Assembly (NCBI GenBank): GCA_028751875.1 | Contig: CM054158.1 | Location: 6,630,861 to 6,694,860 of the forward strand | Length of the DNA stretch: 64,000 nucleotides | From: Rapana venosa | Taxonomy: Eukaryota > Mollusca > Gastropoda > Neogastropoda > Muricidae | Direction of reading: 5' to 3' | Part shown: piece after piece, positions 20,251-33,187 of the stretch | How positions within the stretch are numbered: the first letter of the stretch is position 1 | Layout: every line of letters starts with the position of its first letter | Notes under the pieces: generated by a model | The model's database searches: none | Told to the model about the DNA's origin: nothing | The model's input: only the letters and a program-made list of their open reading frames with translations | Translations under genes and position numbers: made by a program

Positions 20251-22395
20251 GTAAAGAGAGTCAGACAGACAGACTGACAAAGGAAAACAAAAAAAAACAA
20301 ATAAGGGGTAGGGAGGGGCAAGCAGAGGCGACACAAGGGAGACAGCAACAAAGTAGGACACACAGGCAGCAGGGGGCAACACAGGCAACCTAAACAGCAG
20401 AAGAGGGAAGGAAGGGAGGACAGCAGCAGTGGGTACGGCCACGACAGGGCAGCACACAGCAGCAGACCAGGCAGCAGGGCAAGAGGCAGAAGCAGGGGAC
20501 AGGCAAACAAAGCACTGAACAAAGGAGAGCAAAGATAGCTCAAGCAACAGACGAAACGAAGAGACAAGGCAGAAAGCAGCAGAGGCAAGACACAAGACAG
20601 GGCAGGAAGCACAGCAGGCAGGGAGTAGCACGCAGAGGCACAAGAAAAACAGGCAGCCAGGGCAACAAAGGGACAAAGAAGAAGGCAACAGCAAGCACAA
20701 CACAGCACACAGCAGGCAGAAGGCACACAGCAAAGGCAGCACACACAGGCAACAACAAAACAGGAAGGAAGCAGTGAACACAAAGGCAAAACCAAAGCAG
20801 GCACACAGAACAGGCACAGGACAGGCAAAGCAGCAGAGCACAAGGCCGCAGCAACAAGCAGGCAGAGCACAAACAAAGCACAGCAGGCAGACAAGGGGGG
20901 CAGGGCCGCAAACAAAACAGGCAGGGATAGACAGAAGAAGCACAGAGGCTAACAGGGCAGGGCAGGCAAAGCAGGCAGCAAGCACAGAGACCAGGACGGC
21001 ACAAAGAGCACAAAGGACAAGCAGGCAAAAGGGGAGCAGCAGGCAAAGCAAGGACACAGAACACAACAGCAAGCACAGACATCACACGCACGCAAAAGCA
21101 AACAGGGGAAGCACAGGCAGGCAGACAAGGCACAGAGGAGCCAGAAAGGAAGCACAGAACAGGGACAAGAGCAGGCAGGGAGGCAACAGACAGGAAGACA
21201 AAAGGCAGCACGCAGAAAGGGCATAAAACAGGCAACAGCAGACAGGAAGCAGAGAAAAGGCATCAGGAGAGAAGAAAGAGGCAGGACAGCAAAAACAACA
21301 CAGGACAAGGGGAGCAGGCACAAAGAGCAAAGCAGGCATCAGGGAAAGGAGGTAAAGAGGGGCAAGGAGGCATAAGGGCAGAAGCACAGACACAACAGCA
21401 GCAACACAACAGCAGGGGGGAGGAGAGGCAAAGCAAAAGGCAACACAGAAGAGGGAACAGGCAGAGCAAGGCAATCAAACACAGGCAAAGGCAGCAAGCA
21501 GAAAACAGCAAAAGTAGAGGCAGCAACAGAAGAAAGGGAGGCAGCAGGGGCAGGGGAAAGGCAGGAAAGGGAGACACAGGCAAGCAGCAGAGGGAGGCAG
21601 AAGCAGCAAGCAGGAAGCAAAGCCAGCAAGGACAGGAAGGAGGCAGGGAGCATCACAAACAGAGAAGCAAGCAGCAGACACAGGCACAGCAGGCAAGACA
21701 CACAGACAAGCAAGAGGGCAAGAGGGAAGAAAGCAGGCAGAAACAACAGGGCAAAGCAGGGAGCACATCAGAACAGCAGCAAAGTAGACAAGACAACAGC
21801 CCAGGACAAAGCCAAACAGAGCAGGGGGCAACACGGCACACAGACAAGGCAACAGCACAGCAGGAGCGACAGCAGCACACAGGAGCACAAGGCGACAGCA
21901 GCAGAGGAGCAGCAGCGAAACAGCGGAGCAGAGACAGGGGCAACAGCAGCAGAGCAGCAGGACAGAGGGCATGGAAGGCAGCAGGCAGGCAGCAAAGCAA
22001 CAAGGAGAGGAACAAAGAAGAGCACAAAAGCAAACGGCAGGGAACAGTGCACAGGAGAAGAAGAGGAACGCAAGACACAGGCAAGAACACAAAAGGCACA
22101 ACACACAAGGGGCACAAGCAGCACACACAAGGCAGCAGGCAAACACAGCACACAGAGGAGAACCACAGGGGCAAAGGCAGCAACAGCACACAGCAGCAAC
22201 ACACACAGACAGGTCACAAAGGGCAAACAGAAGCAAGCAGGCAGGACAGACCAACAGCCAGAGACAGGGAGGCACAAGAGGGGCACAAGCACAAGCAGCA
22301 GGGAACAGCACAGGCAAGCACCAGGGCAGACACAGCAGCACACAAACAGCAGCAGCAGAGAGAAGACAGCAAACACAGCAAGGCACAGGGCAGCA
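20250..22395. repeat. 2.1-kb tract almost free of T on the plus strand
   Basis: Built from loosely repeated CAGG, CAGCAG, GGCAA and CACA words with almost no T. In the duplicate block the corresponding place holds only about 200 bases of CAGA/GAGA repeat before normal sequence resumes. Long Cys/Leu/Ala-rich minus-strand open frames (up to 392 codons) arise because stop codons TAA, TAG and TGA need a T or A context that this composition rarely supplies. It may be a hugely expanded CAGA/CAGG satellite read with many errors. Confidence 0.85.
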
Positions 22396-22680
22396 GGGAT
22401 GACCGAATTTCGCACAGACTTCCACATGCTTTGCCCCTCCCCTCCTCCTCCCCTGCACCTCCTCCTGCACCCTCCTCCTCCTGTGGACGAGGTAGGAGCC
22501 TCGTCGGCCTGCCCCGGCTCGTCCCCCGGCCCCCCGCGGCGGCAGAGGGAGTTGCGCGGGCCCAGTGAGGAGTCTTGGCGGCAGGAGGGAGTTGCGCGGG
22601 CTGAGGGAGGGAGTCCTCGGGCTGAGGGAAGGGACTGCAGCGAGGACTGACAAGGCCGCGGTGGTGCACTAGCGTCCGGG
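22396..22680. other. GC-rich segment
   Basis: Abrupt change to GC-rich sequence with CTCCTC runs and GGAGTCCTCGGGCTGAGG repeats. Two GGAGTTGCGCGGGC words lie about 40 bases apart. No gene recognised. Confidence 0.5.
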
Positions 22681-22689
22681 GCTGAGAGA

Positions 22690-22870
22690 ACAGATGGACG
22701 GGTGATGAGTGGAGAGATGGGTGGACAGACATGGGTGGGTGGATAGACATGGGTGGTGATAGATGGGTGATTAGACATGGTGGGGGGAATAGACGGGTGG
22801 ATAGATATGGTGGGTGGTAGATGGGTGGGTGGTTAGATGGCAATGGTTTTGGTGGGTGGGTGGATGAATG
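22690..22870. repeat. (GATGGGTG)n-like minisatellite
   Basis: Imperfect GATAGATGGGTGG / GATAGACATGGGTGG units. Minus-strand Pro/His/Thr frames are repeat translations. Confidence 0.85.
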
Positions 22871-24540
22871 GATGTGTGGCACGAGGGTCTTCTTAAAAAG
22901 TTAAACAAAATAGGAATAACAGGCAAACTTTTAATGTCAGTCAAAAACATGTATTCCGATGCAACAATATTACAAATACAGGCAAAACACACAGATGAAA
23001 TCATAGTCAGAAAAGGGGTACATCAGGGAAATACATTAAGTTTCTACATTATTTAATGTATATGTCAATGAATGTTCAATATACTGATGAAAAAGATTCG
23101 CCATATATAACCGCAAAAGACAGATTCTTGTTTACTTCTATGCTATGACCTGGCATTGCTATTCACCAACCAAAAGTAGGTCTTCAAACTAAACCTGAAT
23201 AAACTGCAAGAATAACTGTTCCGAATTGGGGTTTAAAAGATAAACAAAACAGAAAAAAAAACAAAGGTAATAGTCTTTACGAGATCACCTCCTAAAAATT
23301 CCAAATTCATTTTAAATTGTTGGAGAGCATGTAATGAAACAAGAAACTTATAAATATCTAGGTGTCGTTTTTCAATCAGAACGGGAAATTTCAAGCAACA
23401 CAAAGAACATTTAGTAAAACAAAGCAACAAGCAATATACGGCCTTTAAAGGAGCAATTTATATGGACAAAATTTAATACTACTATAATAATGCTCTAATT
23501 CGGACCACTGATAAACCCTGTTTTTACCCTTGGGAGCAGAATTTTTGGTTTCCTTTTATGTTTTAATGGGGATACACGAATTTCAATTGATAAAATGTTC
23601 AGGCTAATGCTTATCCAATAGTTTTTGTATGAGAATTTTCATGTAAAATTTTTAGGTAACAACTGATAAGGAGTTCATAAAAATAGCATTAGTACAACCC
23701 ACTTTGGGTGAAATTAGGGAGATTTTCCACTGCCCCTTTAAAATCATAGCCAGATAATATCCTTTTGATTGATTTTTATTTTTTTTTTGACAAAATCAAA
23801 ACCAGACTCTTATATTAGACTAGTATACGATTATTTGTATCAGAAGAATACATCGATAAATGGATAACACAGTGAAAAAATATTCTTACCCAATTGATTC
23901 CAACATGTCTGAAAACCAAAGCACGTCTTAATGTTTCATCGTTGATTTATTGCTGTTAGAAGACACTTGAGGACATGTATAAAACATTTTTGGATCTACA
24001 ACAAGAAAGAGTTTTGCAAAACTAAAATTTTATGATTTTGCTACCAACGAATACAGATTGGAACCATACTTAGTACACTATGAAACAAAACTCATAAGAA
24101 AGACATATGTAAATTTCGCACAAGCTGTCACAAGTTAATGATAGAGAAAGGGGAGACCCCAAAATAACCAGAGAGGTCAGAAACTGTAGACACTGTAACA
24201 CAATTGAAGATGAATTTTCATTTACTTGATGAATGCATTTTATCATGATGAACTCAGAAATAATTTGTTAATAAAAATCAAAACGAGAGTCAAAGAACGC
24301 AAAAACTGGTACATAATTACGTGACATAATTCACAGTTGATATATATCAAGCAGATATCTCAGATATGTGTATGAGTATTTTGAAAACAGAGAGAAAGAG
24401 AAGTAGAAATACAACATGTTTTTTAGTGTACAATCACTTTTAGCCCAAATAATAATTATAGTTGATGTTTTTTGTTGGTGTCAATAAGTCTACATGACTT
24501 AAATGGCAATAAAAATATTCTGATCTGAATCTGAATCATG
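22868..24540 (+). mobile_element. LINE reverse transcriptase 3' half with (TCTGAA)n tail
   Basis: Starts abruptly in the RT with VWHEGLLKKLNKIGITGKLL (22,876), then VRKGVHQGNTLS (near 23,005), a lost FADD block, ETYKYLGVVFQSE (near 23,343) and a C-terminal CRHCNTIEDEFHF zinc-finger-like motif near 24,190. The 3' end is ATTCTGATCTGAATCTGAATC at 24,517-24,537, a hexamer tail typical of CR1/L2-like LINEs. Many stops and frameshifts; 5' truncated. The family may be the same as the minus-strand element at 57,420-59,370, whose preserved half does not overlap, so this is unproven. Confidence 0.75.
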
Positions 24541-24587
24541 GATGGTTCATCGAGAAATAGTTTATCAAGAACAGTTGAAAGGGACTG

Positions 24588-24627
24588 GAGAGAGAGAGAG
24601 AGAGTGAGAGAAGAGAGAGAGAAAAGA

Positions 24628-24682
<55 letters not shown>
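24588..24682. repeat. (GA)n microsatellite
   Basis: Imperfect GA run with GTGAG and AAGAG interruptions, directly after the LINE tail. Confidence 0.95.
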
Positions 24683-24683
<1 letters not shown>

Positions 24684-24689
24684 CAGGAG

Positions 24690-27600
24690 ACAGAGATCCA
24701 GAGACACGACAAGCAGGGCAAGTCAGTTTGAGAATCAAGAGTGCTCAATGTCGGGCTAATTTTATGTAGCAAAGTATACTTGAATCTATGTATCGTGGCA
24801 AAAGTAAACTATTTTTTACAGGTTGTAGATATGAGTTAAACAATCAATATGTTTCGGGCGTTTTCCTTTTAAAATAAAATAGTTTTGTTGCCCTCCCAGT
24901 TTGTAACCCACACCATCTTTCATGCGTTGTTTTAAACACTTAAGAAACAGTTTCCGGAACAACCATAATAATGCATATCCCGCTTCCCTAGGATACTAGA
25001 GAGTGTCAAGTGCATCTTGTTTACACAATATGACCATTAGAACTCGCAGACTTTCACCATGATTTTTTTCCGGAACGCATTCAAAATCATTAAAAATAAA
25101 CCTGTGTTGTTGCTGTTGTTGCTGCTTTTTCTTTAATCTGCTGAAAAAGCATACTTTCAAACTGTAGCCCTCTTCTCAGGTTTACAGCTGTTTATAGCAT
25201 TGTGGCCAGGAGCACTGCCAGGGCCGTCTTGGCCGTCAAAGACTGATCAAAGAAGAAAGGGTATTGTCGGTGCACAACAGACGTTTATTGTCCTGTTTTC
25301 TCCAGAGGTCCAGGATGTCAGCGTCTTGGGGTAGGACACTCAATGGAAGGCTTCAGGGGGGGTCCCCCCAGCCTTGCCTCTCATCCTTCCCCTCGATTCT
25401 CACAGAACCCACATCAACTGCTACATCACACCCCCCCCTCCCATCTGATCCCCCACCCTTTCAACATATAGACCGACTATATACAGAACTCGGTGATACT
25501 ATCCACAGCTTGAAAAGCACATATTAAAATTGATTGACCTCCCTGATGATAAACCAATTATCAAGAATACTTCATTTCCCCCCCTTTTGTTCTGCCATAG
25601 AATATGTTCAAAATCGCCACTTCCATCAAATCTGTTTAAGAATGGACCTTTAAGGGAAGAGGCAGTGACTGTGACCCAGTATCAAAGGATGGCTGTTGCC
25701 ACACAGCACTGTCTTCTGTCTCTGACGCATTGCAGACATCAAGAGTGTCCAGGTGAGTTGAATTCCGTTCCCCTCGTTTCCTTTCTATATATACTGGACT
25801 TCTTTGATCTTTTGTGTAAAAAAAAAAATAAGAATGAGGGAACACCTATGAACTAATAAAAGGATACTGCCCGGTACAACGCTCGCAGCTAGAGGCACGC
25901 GTGAAGAAGCGCGCCCACAGCGCGCGACATCCGCCGGGGTGCCGCAGCCGTCTGCGTATCTGTTGTCCCGTCTCCCCGCTGCCGGCCTTCTGTGATCCCC
26001 CGGCCCCCCCTCATCCGCCCGGTCCGTCCTGCCACCCCCCGCGTCGCAATCCTTCGGGGCCCGCTTGGTCCCAACGTTACCAACATGTACACCGTCACAA
26101 ACAAATGCCTTAGCTTCCTGTAAAATCTCTTAAATGCCCCTTCGCCACCCCCCCCCCCCCCCCCCCCCTCCTCCAAAAGAATAAAATAACAAAGTCTATC
26201 ATAATTTTTTCTAAAGAACAGACTTGCTGAAGAAATCTGAAGAGATTGAAACGGATGAAGACCATGACCCGCAGGTGTAGTGCAGAACACCGACATGAAA
26301 CAGCTGACCTGACCTGACCTGACTCGACCTGGAGCCTCTCCCGCGACCCTGAGGGGCACGCGGGGTGTACTTGTACTGAGTGCACTGTTTGTTCAGGCAG
26401 CGGCGCAGCACGACGTTCAACCTGGCAGAGCCCCGGGGGGGGGGGGGGGCTCCGCGACGTTACTCTGTCTAGGTGTCCAGGCTGCATGCTGGCATGTTCG
26501 GCCACCCCTCTCACCCAGCTGTGGCGGTTCTGCTGGGTTGTGATGGTGGATGGGATTTTAACTTAAAAGTGCATGATAAATTTGCATTGCGTTCACCCAC
26601 TGGGTCCTCGATTTTACATGTAGAAGACCTTTCAGGAAGTGAAGTCATTTGCCGTGTGAACACCAGAGAAAAAGGCCCTAGTGCCAGCATATGTGTCCAG
26701 TGTGGAAGACTGCAACCCAGAGTCCTCTCAGGATCTGCCATACCACGAGTAAAAAACTCTGCTCTGCCCTACACTAACCCCCCCCACCCCCCCCCTCCCA
26801 ACTCTGCCAAGTGCACCCCTAGAGAACAAATAGCACCCTCAGACAAGCGTACATGTCCTACAAGAATCTGTTCACACAGTGCAGAAAAAATCCACGTCGT
26901 ATGGCCACGCTGTAGAGGTTTCAATCAGGTCGTTGTTCTCCAACAACTGTTTTGAGAGAATGCTACACGTAAAGGGCAGACACAAAAAGAAAAGAAGGAT
27001 CGAACAGCAATGCACAATGGACAGAAACCCTTGGCCTTTGCGCTCAACCACAATAAACGGAGGAATCTGAACAAACGGCTCTTCAGTGTAGAGTCTCAAT
27101 ATACTTAGAAAAACTAACGGAAAGAAAGGAAGGAATCCATGCGATGCAAGATGACATAAGCCCAACATGACCGACGTTTTCTCCAATGCACATCACAGTG
27201 AGCCCTCACAATGCCATTTCCCCCACATCTAACACTCAGCAGCCTTGAACCACACTTGTCAATGTTCACTACAAGAACGTAAAAGAGATCAAAGTAAAAT
27301 AAAAAAAGAAAAAGAGACATTAAAATATAAAAAAAACTGAACACAAAGCTTTTTTACACATCAAACACCCATGCCTAAGCAAACACCACTTCAGGATTAT
27401 GAACTTTGAAGCAAAAAAAAGAAACCAGCAAACACAAACACAAACAACAACAAACAACAACAGATACGCACCCTATTTAGAAATCCAAACAATTGACAGT
27501 CGGGCATAAGAGCTGATTTTCAAAACAAAACCACAAATCTTTCAAACCACATATTATTATGCCGATGTTCAGGTATTAAGGTTGTGTCAAAACAAAGCTG

Positions 27601-27880
27601 GGACAAACCTTCTTATTTCAAAACAAACTTCACAGGTGGACACTTCCTTGCAGGTGGATGAAAACCCGTCTGCAGCTGTCCGTGGTTACACTGTGTCGCC
27701 GCCAAGCCTTCAACACTGCACGGGGGAAAGGCTCTCCATCAAACTCCCCGCAGAACCGCCAACAATGGGCGTTTTGTTTGAGAGCCACTGGACACGCCGC
27801 GGTATACAAGTGATCGCGTATCGCCGTAGCCACGTTCTGTCCCCACAGAAAAGCCACCAAAAGAAGGGCTTTTGCTTTGA
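24690..27880. other. Unassigned, possibly unique sequence
   Basis: The longest stretch here without clear repeats. It contains a GC-rich island at 25,870-26,070, a C run at 26,144-26,168, a GACCT pentamer repeat at 26,303-26,330, a G run at 26,433-26,447 and A/C-rich sequence at 27,290-27,480. Open frames at 26,473-26,955 (plus) and 26,211-26,420 (minus) match nothing I recognise. CATTGCAGACATC..CCAGGTGAGTTG near 25,730-25,760 has splice-like signals but no supporting frame. Confidence 0.4.
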
Positions 27881-27884
27881 CTCA

Positions 27885-28195
27885 GAGACAACAGACAGAC
27901 CGACCGACCGACATAGATGGAGGAGACACAACAGACAAGAGAACAGAGAGACAGACAGAGAAGCATGGGAGAGAAACCAGACAGACAGAACCGACAGAGA
28001 TGGGATAGACACAGACAGAACAACCAGACAGACAGAGAAGGGAGAGAAGACAGACAGACAGAGAATGGAGAGAGAGAGAATGGAGAGAACAAAAACAAGA
28101 TAGACAGAGAGACACAGCGAGAGAGAGAAAATGGGAGGAAAACAGACAGAGATGGAGAGAGACACAGACAGACAGACAGACAGAACAATATGGAG
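27885..28195. repeat. (ACAG)n / (GACA)n and GAGA tract
   Basis: Long degenerate ACAGACAG tract with GAGAGA interruptions. It is followed to 28,500 by AT-rich, A-homopolymer-rich sequence and another short GACA run at 28,490-28,508. Confidence 0.9.
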
Positions 28196-28693
28196 AGAGA
28201 GGAGCATATACCTACAATTGCATCAATATCAATTAAACCCACAAAGAATTATATAATCAAACGCTTGAAACAAACCCTTCTTACTTCAAAGAAATACTAT
28301 AAATTAATTCTTTTTTCTAAAAAAACACAAAAAACCCCAACAGAACAACGGTTAAATGTAACACCCCATAAAAAATCGAAAACAAAACTGCTTTTAAAAG
28401 TTTTTTAAAAGCAAATTAATCCCCCAAAACAAACCCAATACAATTCCTAAAGCTAACATACATATGATGAAAAAAGCAAGAGAAAAGAAAGACAGACAGA
28501 CAGACAGAAAACAAACATACAGAGATCATGATGGCTGAAGAAAACAAGCACACTTTGCACTGCTTCATTCAATGTACCATATGGAAATAAAATTTGACAT
28601 CGGCTTTGACGGGCACACAGAAACAGATAGGCAGAGGACAGTTAGCCAGAGTGCACCCAAACAGAATTCTAACCACATACCCAACATTAATTC

Positions 28694-28735
28694 GGGGGTC
28701 TCCGTGGCTCAGGCGGTAGACAGCATGGAGCCTCG
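28694..28735 (+). repeat. tRNA-related SINE head (A-box-like), truncated
   Basis: GGGGGTCTCCGTGGCTCAGG begins like the 5' end of a tRNA-derived SINE; TGGCTCAGGCGG fits the pol III A box (TGGCnnAGYnGG). No B box follows, and the sequence turns into CTCCTC repeats, so it is either a truncated copy or chance. Confidence 0.35.
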
Positions 28736-28899
28736 TCTTTTCTGCCTGCTCCTCCCTCTTCTCCTCCTCCTCCTCCCCCCTCGGACCCCGAGGTGCATCC
28801 CCGGAGAGAGAAGATCCATGTTGCTCAGTCCCCTCTACTCACTTGGAAGCTGATCCCTCTTGTCCTGCTAAACCAGCACTCTAGCAGATTGTTTGAGGG

Positions 28900-28983
28900 C
28901 CCGTCTGTCTGTCTGTCTGTCCGTCTGTCTGTCCTGTCTGTCTGTCCGTCTGTCTGTCCCTGTTCTGTCCGATAGTCTGTTTG
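28900..28983. repeat. (CTGT)n microsatellite at the left edge of duplication copy 2
   Basis: CTGTCTGTCTGT with CCGT variants, ending exactly where identity with 12,600 starts. Confidence 0.95.
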
Positions 28984-29617
28984 TCTTTCCTCCCTACACC
29001 TGTCCTGAACATACACACAGGAGCAAACAATCGGATTTTAAGAATTTATTTTCAAGCCACCCCCCATCCCCAACGGAGGATACATAATTACTTTAAAAAA
29101 GGATTTCGCAGAATGACAGAATGAGGGCTGTGTGAAAGTTATTCCCAGAAGCATTAGCCACATTATAGGCCCTATAATTATTGAGTTATGCTTCTAAGAA
29201 TTTGGCTCAACGACTTTAACACACCAGATCTTTCCAGAAAATGAATACGATGCAATGGAACGGTACTAAGCTGCACTTCATACCGACTGCACTATGACCT
29301 GACACAGCCACTATCCTTGACATAGAGAGCCTGCAGTCAAACCAGGTCCAGATGACGGAGTACATCATTTATATCAGTCCTTCCAAAACAGTTTATCTTC
29401 CAGGTTTGACTTCACTTGACTCCTGTTGTCTCCCCCCTGAACTCCTTGAGGAGTCAGTTCGTTGGAGCACTGCACTGCATTGAAGTTTTGCACGTGAGGT
29501 GTGTGAACCACTTCAATCTGGCGGAGCACTTTTCCTCCTTACCCAGATATCAGGGTGCATGCTGGTATCTTCATGCTAATCTACCCTCATGGGGTTAGCC
29601 AGCCTTCTTCTTTCACA

Positions 29618-31083
29618 ACAGATTGACGGGGGTCAAGGTGTGTGCCAGATGGTGTCAAGGTGTGTGTGCAAGATGGTAGGATGGAGTGTCAAAGGTGTGC
29701 AAGATGGCGGATGAAGTGTCAAGGTGTGTGTGTGCAAGATGACGGGTGGAGTGTCAAAGTGTGGGTGTGTGCAAGATGGCGGATGGAGTGTCAAAGTGTG
29801 TGCAAGATGGCGGATGGAGTGTCAAGGTGTGTGTGCAAGATGGCGGATGGAGTGTCAAGGTTGTGTGTGCAAGATGGCGGATGGCGTGTCCAAGGTGTTG
29901 GTGCAAGATGGCGGATGGAAGTGGTCATGGTGTGTGTGCAAGATGGCGGATGGAGTGACAAGGTGTGTGTGCAAGATGGCGGATGGAGTGTCCAGGTGAT
30001 GTCAAGATGGCGGATGGAGTGTCAAGGTGTTTGCAAGAATGGCGGATGGCGTATCAAGTGTGTGCAAGATGGCGGATGGAGTTCCAGGTGTGTGTGCAAG
30101 ATGTCGGATGGATGTCAAGGTGTGTGCATGTGGTGTCAAGGTGGTGTGTGCAATATGGGCTGATGGAGTTCAAAGTGTGTGCAATATGGCGGATGGAGTG
30201 ACAAGGTGTGTGTGCATGATGCGGATGAGTGTCAAGGGGTGCAATGTGGCTGATGAGTGTCAAGGTGTGTGCGAAATGCGGATGGAGTGTCAAGGTGTGT
30301 GCAAGATGGCGGATGGAGTGTCCAAAGTGTGTGCCAACATGGCGGATGGAGTTGTCAAGTGTGTGGGCAAGATGGCGAATGGAGTGTCCACGGTTGTGTG
30401 CAAGATGGGCGGACTGGTGTCAAGGTGTGTGTGCAAGATGGCCGATGAAGTGTCAAGTGTGTGTGTGTGCAAGATGACGGATGGAGTGTCAACGTGTGTG
30501 CAAGATGGGCGGATTGGAGTGTCAGGTGTGTGTGCAAGATGGCGGATGAATGTCACGAGTGTGTGTGTGTGCAAGATGACGGATGGAGTGTCAAAGTGTG
30601 TGCAAGATGGCGGATGGAGTGTCAAGGTGTGTGTGCAAGATGGCGGATGGAGTGTCAAGGTGTGTGCAAGATGGCGGAATGGAGTTTCAAGGTGTGTGTG
30701 CAAGTGGCGGAATGGGCGTGTCAGGTGTGTGCAAGATGGCGGATGGGAAGTGTCAAGGGTTGTGTGTGCAAGATGTCCGGATGGAGTGTCAAGGTATGTG
30801 CCAGTGGTGTCAAGTTGTGTGCAATATGGCTGATGGAGGTCAAAGTGTGTGCAAGAGGCGGATGGAGGTGACAAGTGTGTGTGCAAATGGCGGATGAGTG
30901 TCAACGGGTGTGTGGCAAGATGGCGGATGGAGGTGTCAAGGGTGTGAATGGGTGGCTGATGGAGTGTCAAGGTGTGTGGCAAAATGGCGGATGGAGTTGT
31001 CAAGTGTGTGTGCAAGATGCGGATGGGGATGTCAGGGTGGTGAGTGCAATATGCGATGGAGTGTCAAGGTGTGTGTGTTGTGT

Positions 31084-31146
<63 letters not shown>

Positions 31147-31430
31147 TTGTGTGTGTGTGTGCAATGAGGCGGGGTGGATGTCAAGTGTGTGTTGCAATGT
31201 GGCGGATGAAGTGTCAAGGTTGTGCAATGAGGCGGTGGAGTGTCAAGGTGTGTGCAATGTGGCGGATGGATGTCAAGGTGTGTGTGTGTGCAAGATGGTG
31301 GATGGAGTGTCAATGTGTGTGCAATGTGGCGGGTGGAGTGTCAAGGTGTGCGCAATGTGGCGGGTGGAGTGTCAAGGTGTGAGTGCAATATGGTGGACGG
31401 CATGTCAAGGTGGGAGTGCACGACGTTGTG
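29618..31430 (+). repeat. 33-bp minisatellite array, copy 2
   Basis: Same array as at 13,235. Unit differences include GATGAAGTGTCAAGG here versus GATGAGTGTCCAAGG in copy 1, and a normal GTGTGCAAGATGGCGGATGG where copy 1 has lost a G and a T. Copy 2 units therefore look slightly more regular. The internal (TG)n lies at about 31,074-31,163. Confidence 0.92.
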
Positions 31431-31526
31431 TGTGACCTGTGCAGTGACTTGACAGGGTCTTCTAACCGCGTGGCCTTCTTGCTGTCAAGACTAAACCTGA
31501 AGCTTCCTGTGCTGCTTCCCCCTCAG

Positions 31527-31583
31527 CTTCAAAGGCGCTATGTTTGAGTTCAAGCTCTTGCTTTCAAACACTCTCTGAAGATG
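31527..31583 (+). other. Candidate small exon with acceptor and donor, copy 2
   Basis: TGCTTCCCCCTCAG is a good acceptor and ATG followed by GTAAGTG a strong donor, bounding 57 bases. One frame is open throughout and another reads FKGAMFEFKLLLSNTL before a stop. The corresponding copy 1 segment differs by indels that shift the frame, so one or both copies contain errors. The peptide is not recognised. Confidence 0.3.
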
Positions 31584-31923
31584 GTAAGTGCTGATGGTGG
31601 GTGTGATGATGGTGGTGGGTGGTGGTGGTGGTGGTGGTGGTTGGTGGCGGGGTGGTGGTGATGGTTGTGGTGGTGTGGTGGTGGAGATGGTGGTGGTGGT
31701 GGTGGTGGTGGTGGAAGATGGTGGTGTGTGGTGGTGGTGGTGGCGAGGTGGTGATGATAGGCGGTGGTGGTGGTGGTGGTATGATGGTGGGGTGGTGATG
31801 GTGGTGGTGGTGATGATGGTGGTGGTGAAATGAGGTGATGGGATGATGGTGGTGGTGGTGGTGGTGGTGGTGATGGTGGTTCGTGGTGGTGATGATGATG
31901 GTGATAGTGGTTGTGGTGTAGCA
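31581..31923 (+). repeat. (GGT)n / (GAT)n tract, copy 2
   Basis: Identical in layout and length to 15,208-15,550. Confidence 0.95.
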
Positions 31924-31932
31924 TTTAAGATT

Positions 31933-33155
31933 TGAGGTTAATGGTGTGTGTATGTGTGTGTTTTGTGTGGTGTGTGCGTGTGTGTGTATGTTGTTTGTAT
32001 GTGCGTGCGTGTGTGCATGTGTTGTAGTGCAACACACCGTGTGCGCACGCCCACCACGCAAGTGGTGTGTGTGTTGTTGTTTCAGTGAAAGTGCAGGTGG
32101 TGTAGAGTGTGCACGTGTGTTCTCCTCGACTCTCAGTGTCAGGGTACTGTCCCTGCATCTGTATCTGTCACAGTTGCTATGTCCACCAGACTGATGACTG
32201 AACTGAACTGTTCACACCTGTTTTTCTAGGAATAGCAGAAAATAGCAATGAACTGTTTCACCCTTGTTTCTAGAAAGCTACCCCACAGCAGCGGTCATGC
32301 CTCACATGGCCTGTGATGGCATCCTCCTGATTTCAAATCTCCTAACCGATTGCACAGTTACGTTTGCTTGACAGTCCACAAGGGTGAATTATCAATCGTC
32401 TGCCTGTTGTTTCTTCTTATGGTGAAGAAGCTATTGAAAACAATCACAGCTAAACCCACATCCTATGCATGCACACATGCATCCAGGCGTGCACACACGC
32501 ACATACACGACCAGTATTTATTGAAGGGCGTTAAACTAAAGAACTAACAAACTCACACACACACACTACACAACACACACACAAATTAGTGGGAAATGGA
32601 CGTAAAACTGAAGAACTACCACACACACACACACACACCACACACACCGCAGGCAGCATCCAGCAGCAGTCAGCAGCAATCAGCAAGAACTACATACCCA
32701 TTCTTAACCTCATTTTTTCAGCATCGGCAATCTTCAGTAATCCTCTGTGATGTATACATTTTTTCAAATCGTTAAGCATAGTCCCAGTTAGTTTCTTTAT
32801 TATGATAATTACGGGACTTTCTCTTTGGTGAAATATAGTTCCTTTCATATTGTTAACATATGGGTCATTCATGGTTCACTTGTAGTTTTTTGTACAGTTT
32901 GTGATGATTGGGGGGTTATTTCCTTATTTATTTTTGCTTGTTGTACTTAAGTATAAACAGAGTCCATATTGTAGGGGGCAGGAGGGATCATCTTTTTTTC
33001 TCTCTTTTTATTTTGTGTAATTGTAGGTTATATTTTGATTCCATTTACCTTGTCAAACTTGTATTCAAAATATGGTGCCTCCACCCTCAAACACTCATCC
33101 ACCCTACCCCTCTCCCCCTCTATATCACACTTTGAAGAGACGTAAAATGAAATCG

Positions 33156-33187
<32 letters not shown>

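Noticed and set aside
20080..22882. Large Cys/Leu/Ala-rich minus-strand frames (up to 392 codons) that look like membrane proteins
   Set aside because: They lie in the T-poor repeat tract, overlap each other in several frames and have no family resemblance. Only the last part (20,080-20,250) is real LINE sequence.
25655..25760. Possible exon ending CCAG/GTGAGTTG
   Set aside because: A donor-like site alone; no consistent frame or acceptor at a sensible distance.
26473..26955. 160-codon plus-strand frame as a host gene
   Set aside because: No recognisable domain, a C homopolymer inside, and no splice or start evidence.
27582..28103. 173-codon frame as a secreted or disordered protein
   Set aside because: The second half is a CAGA repeat translation, and the first half matches nothing known to me.
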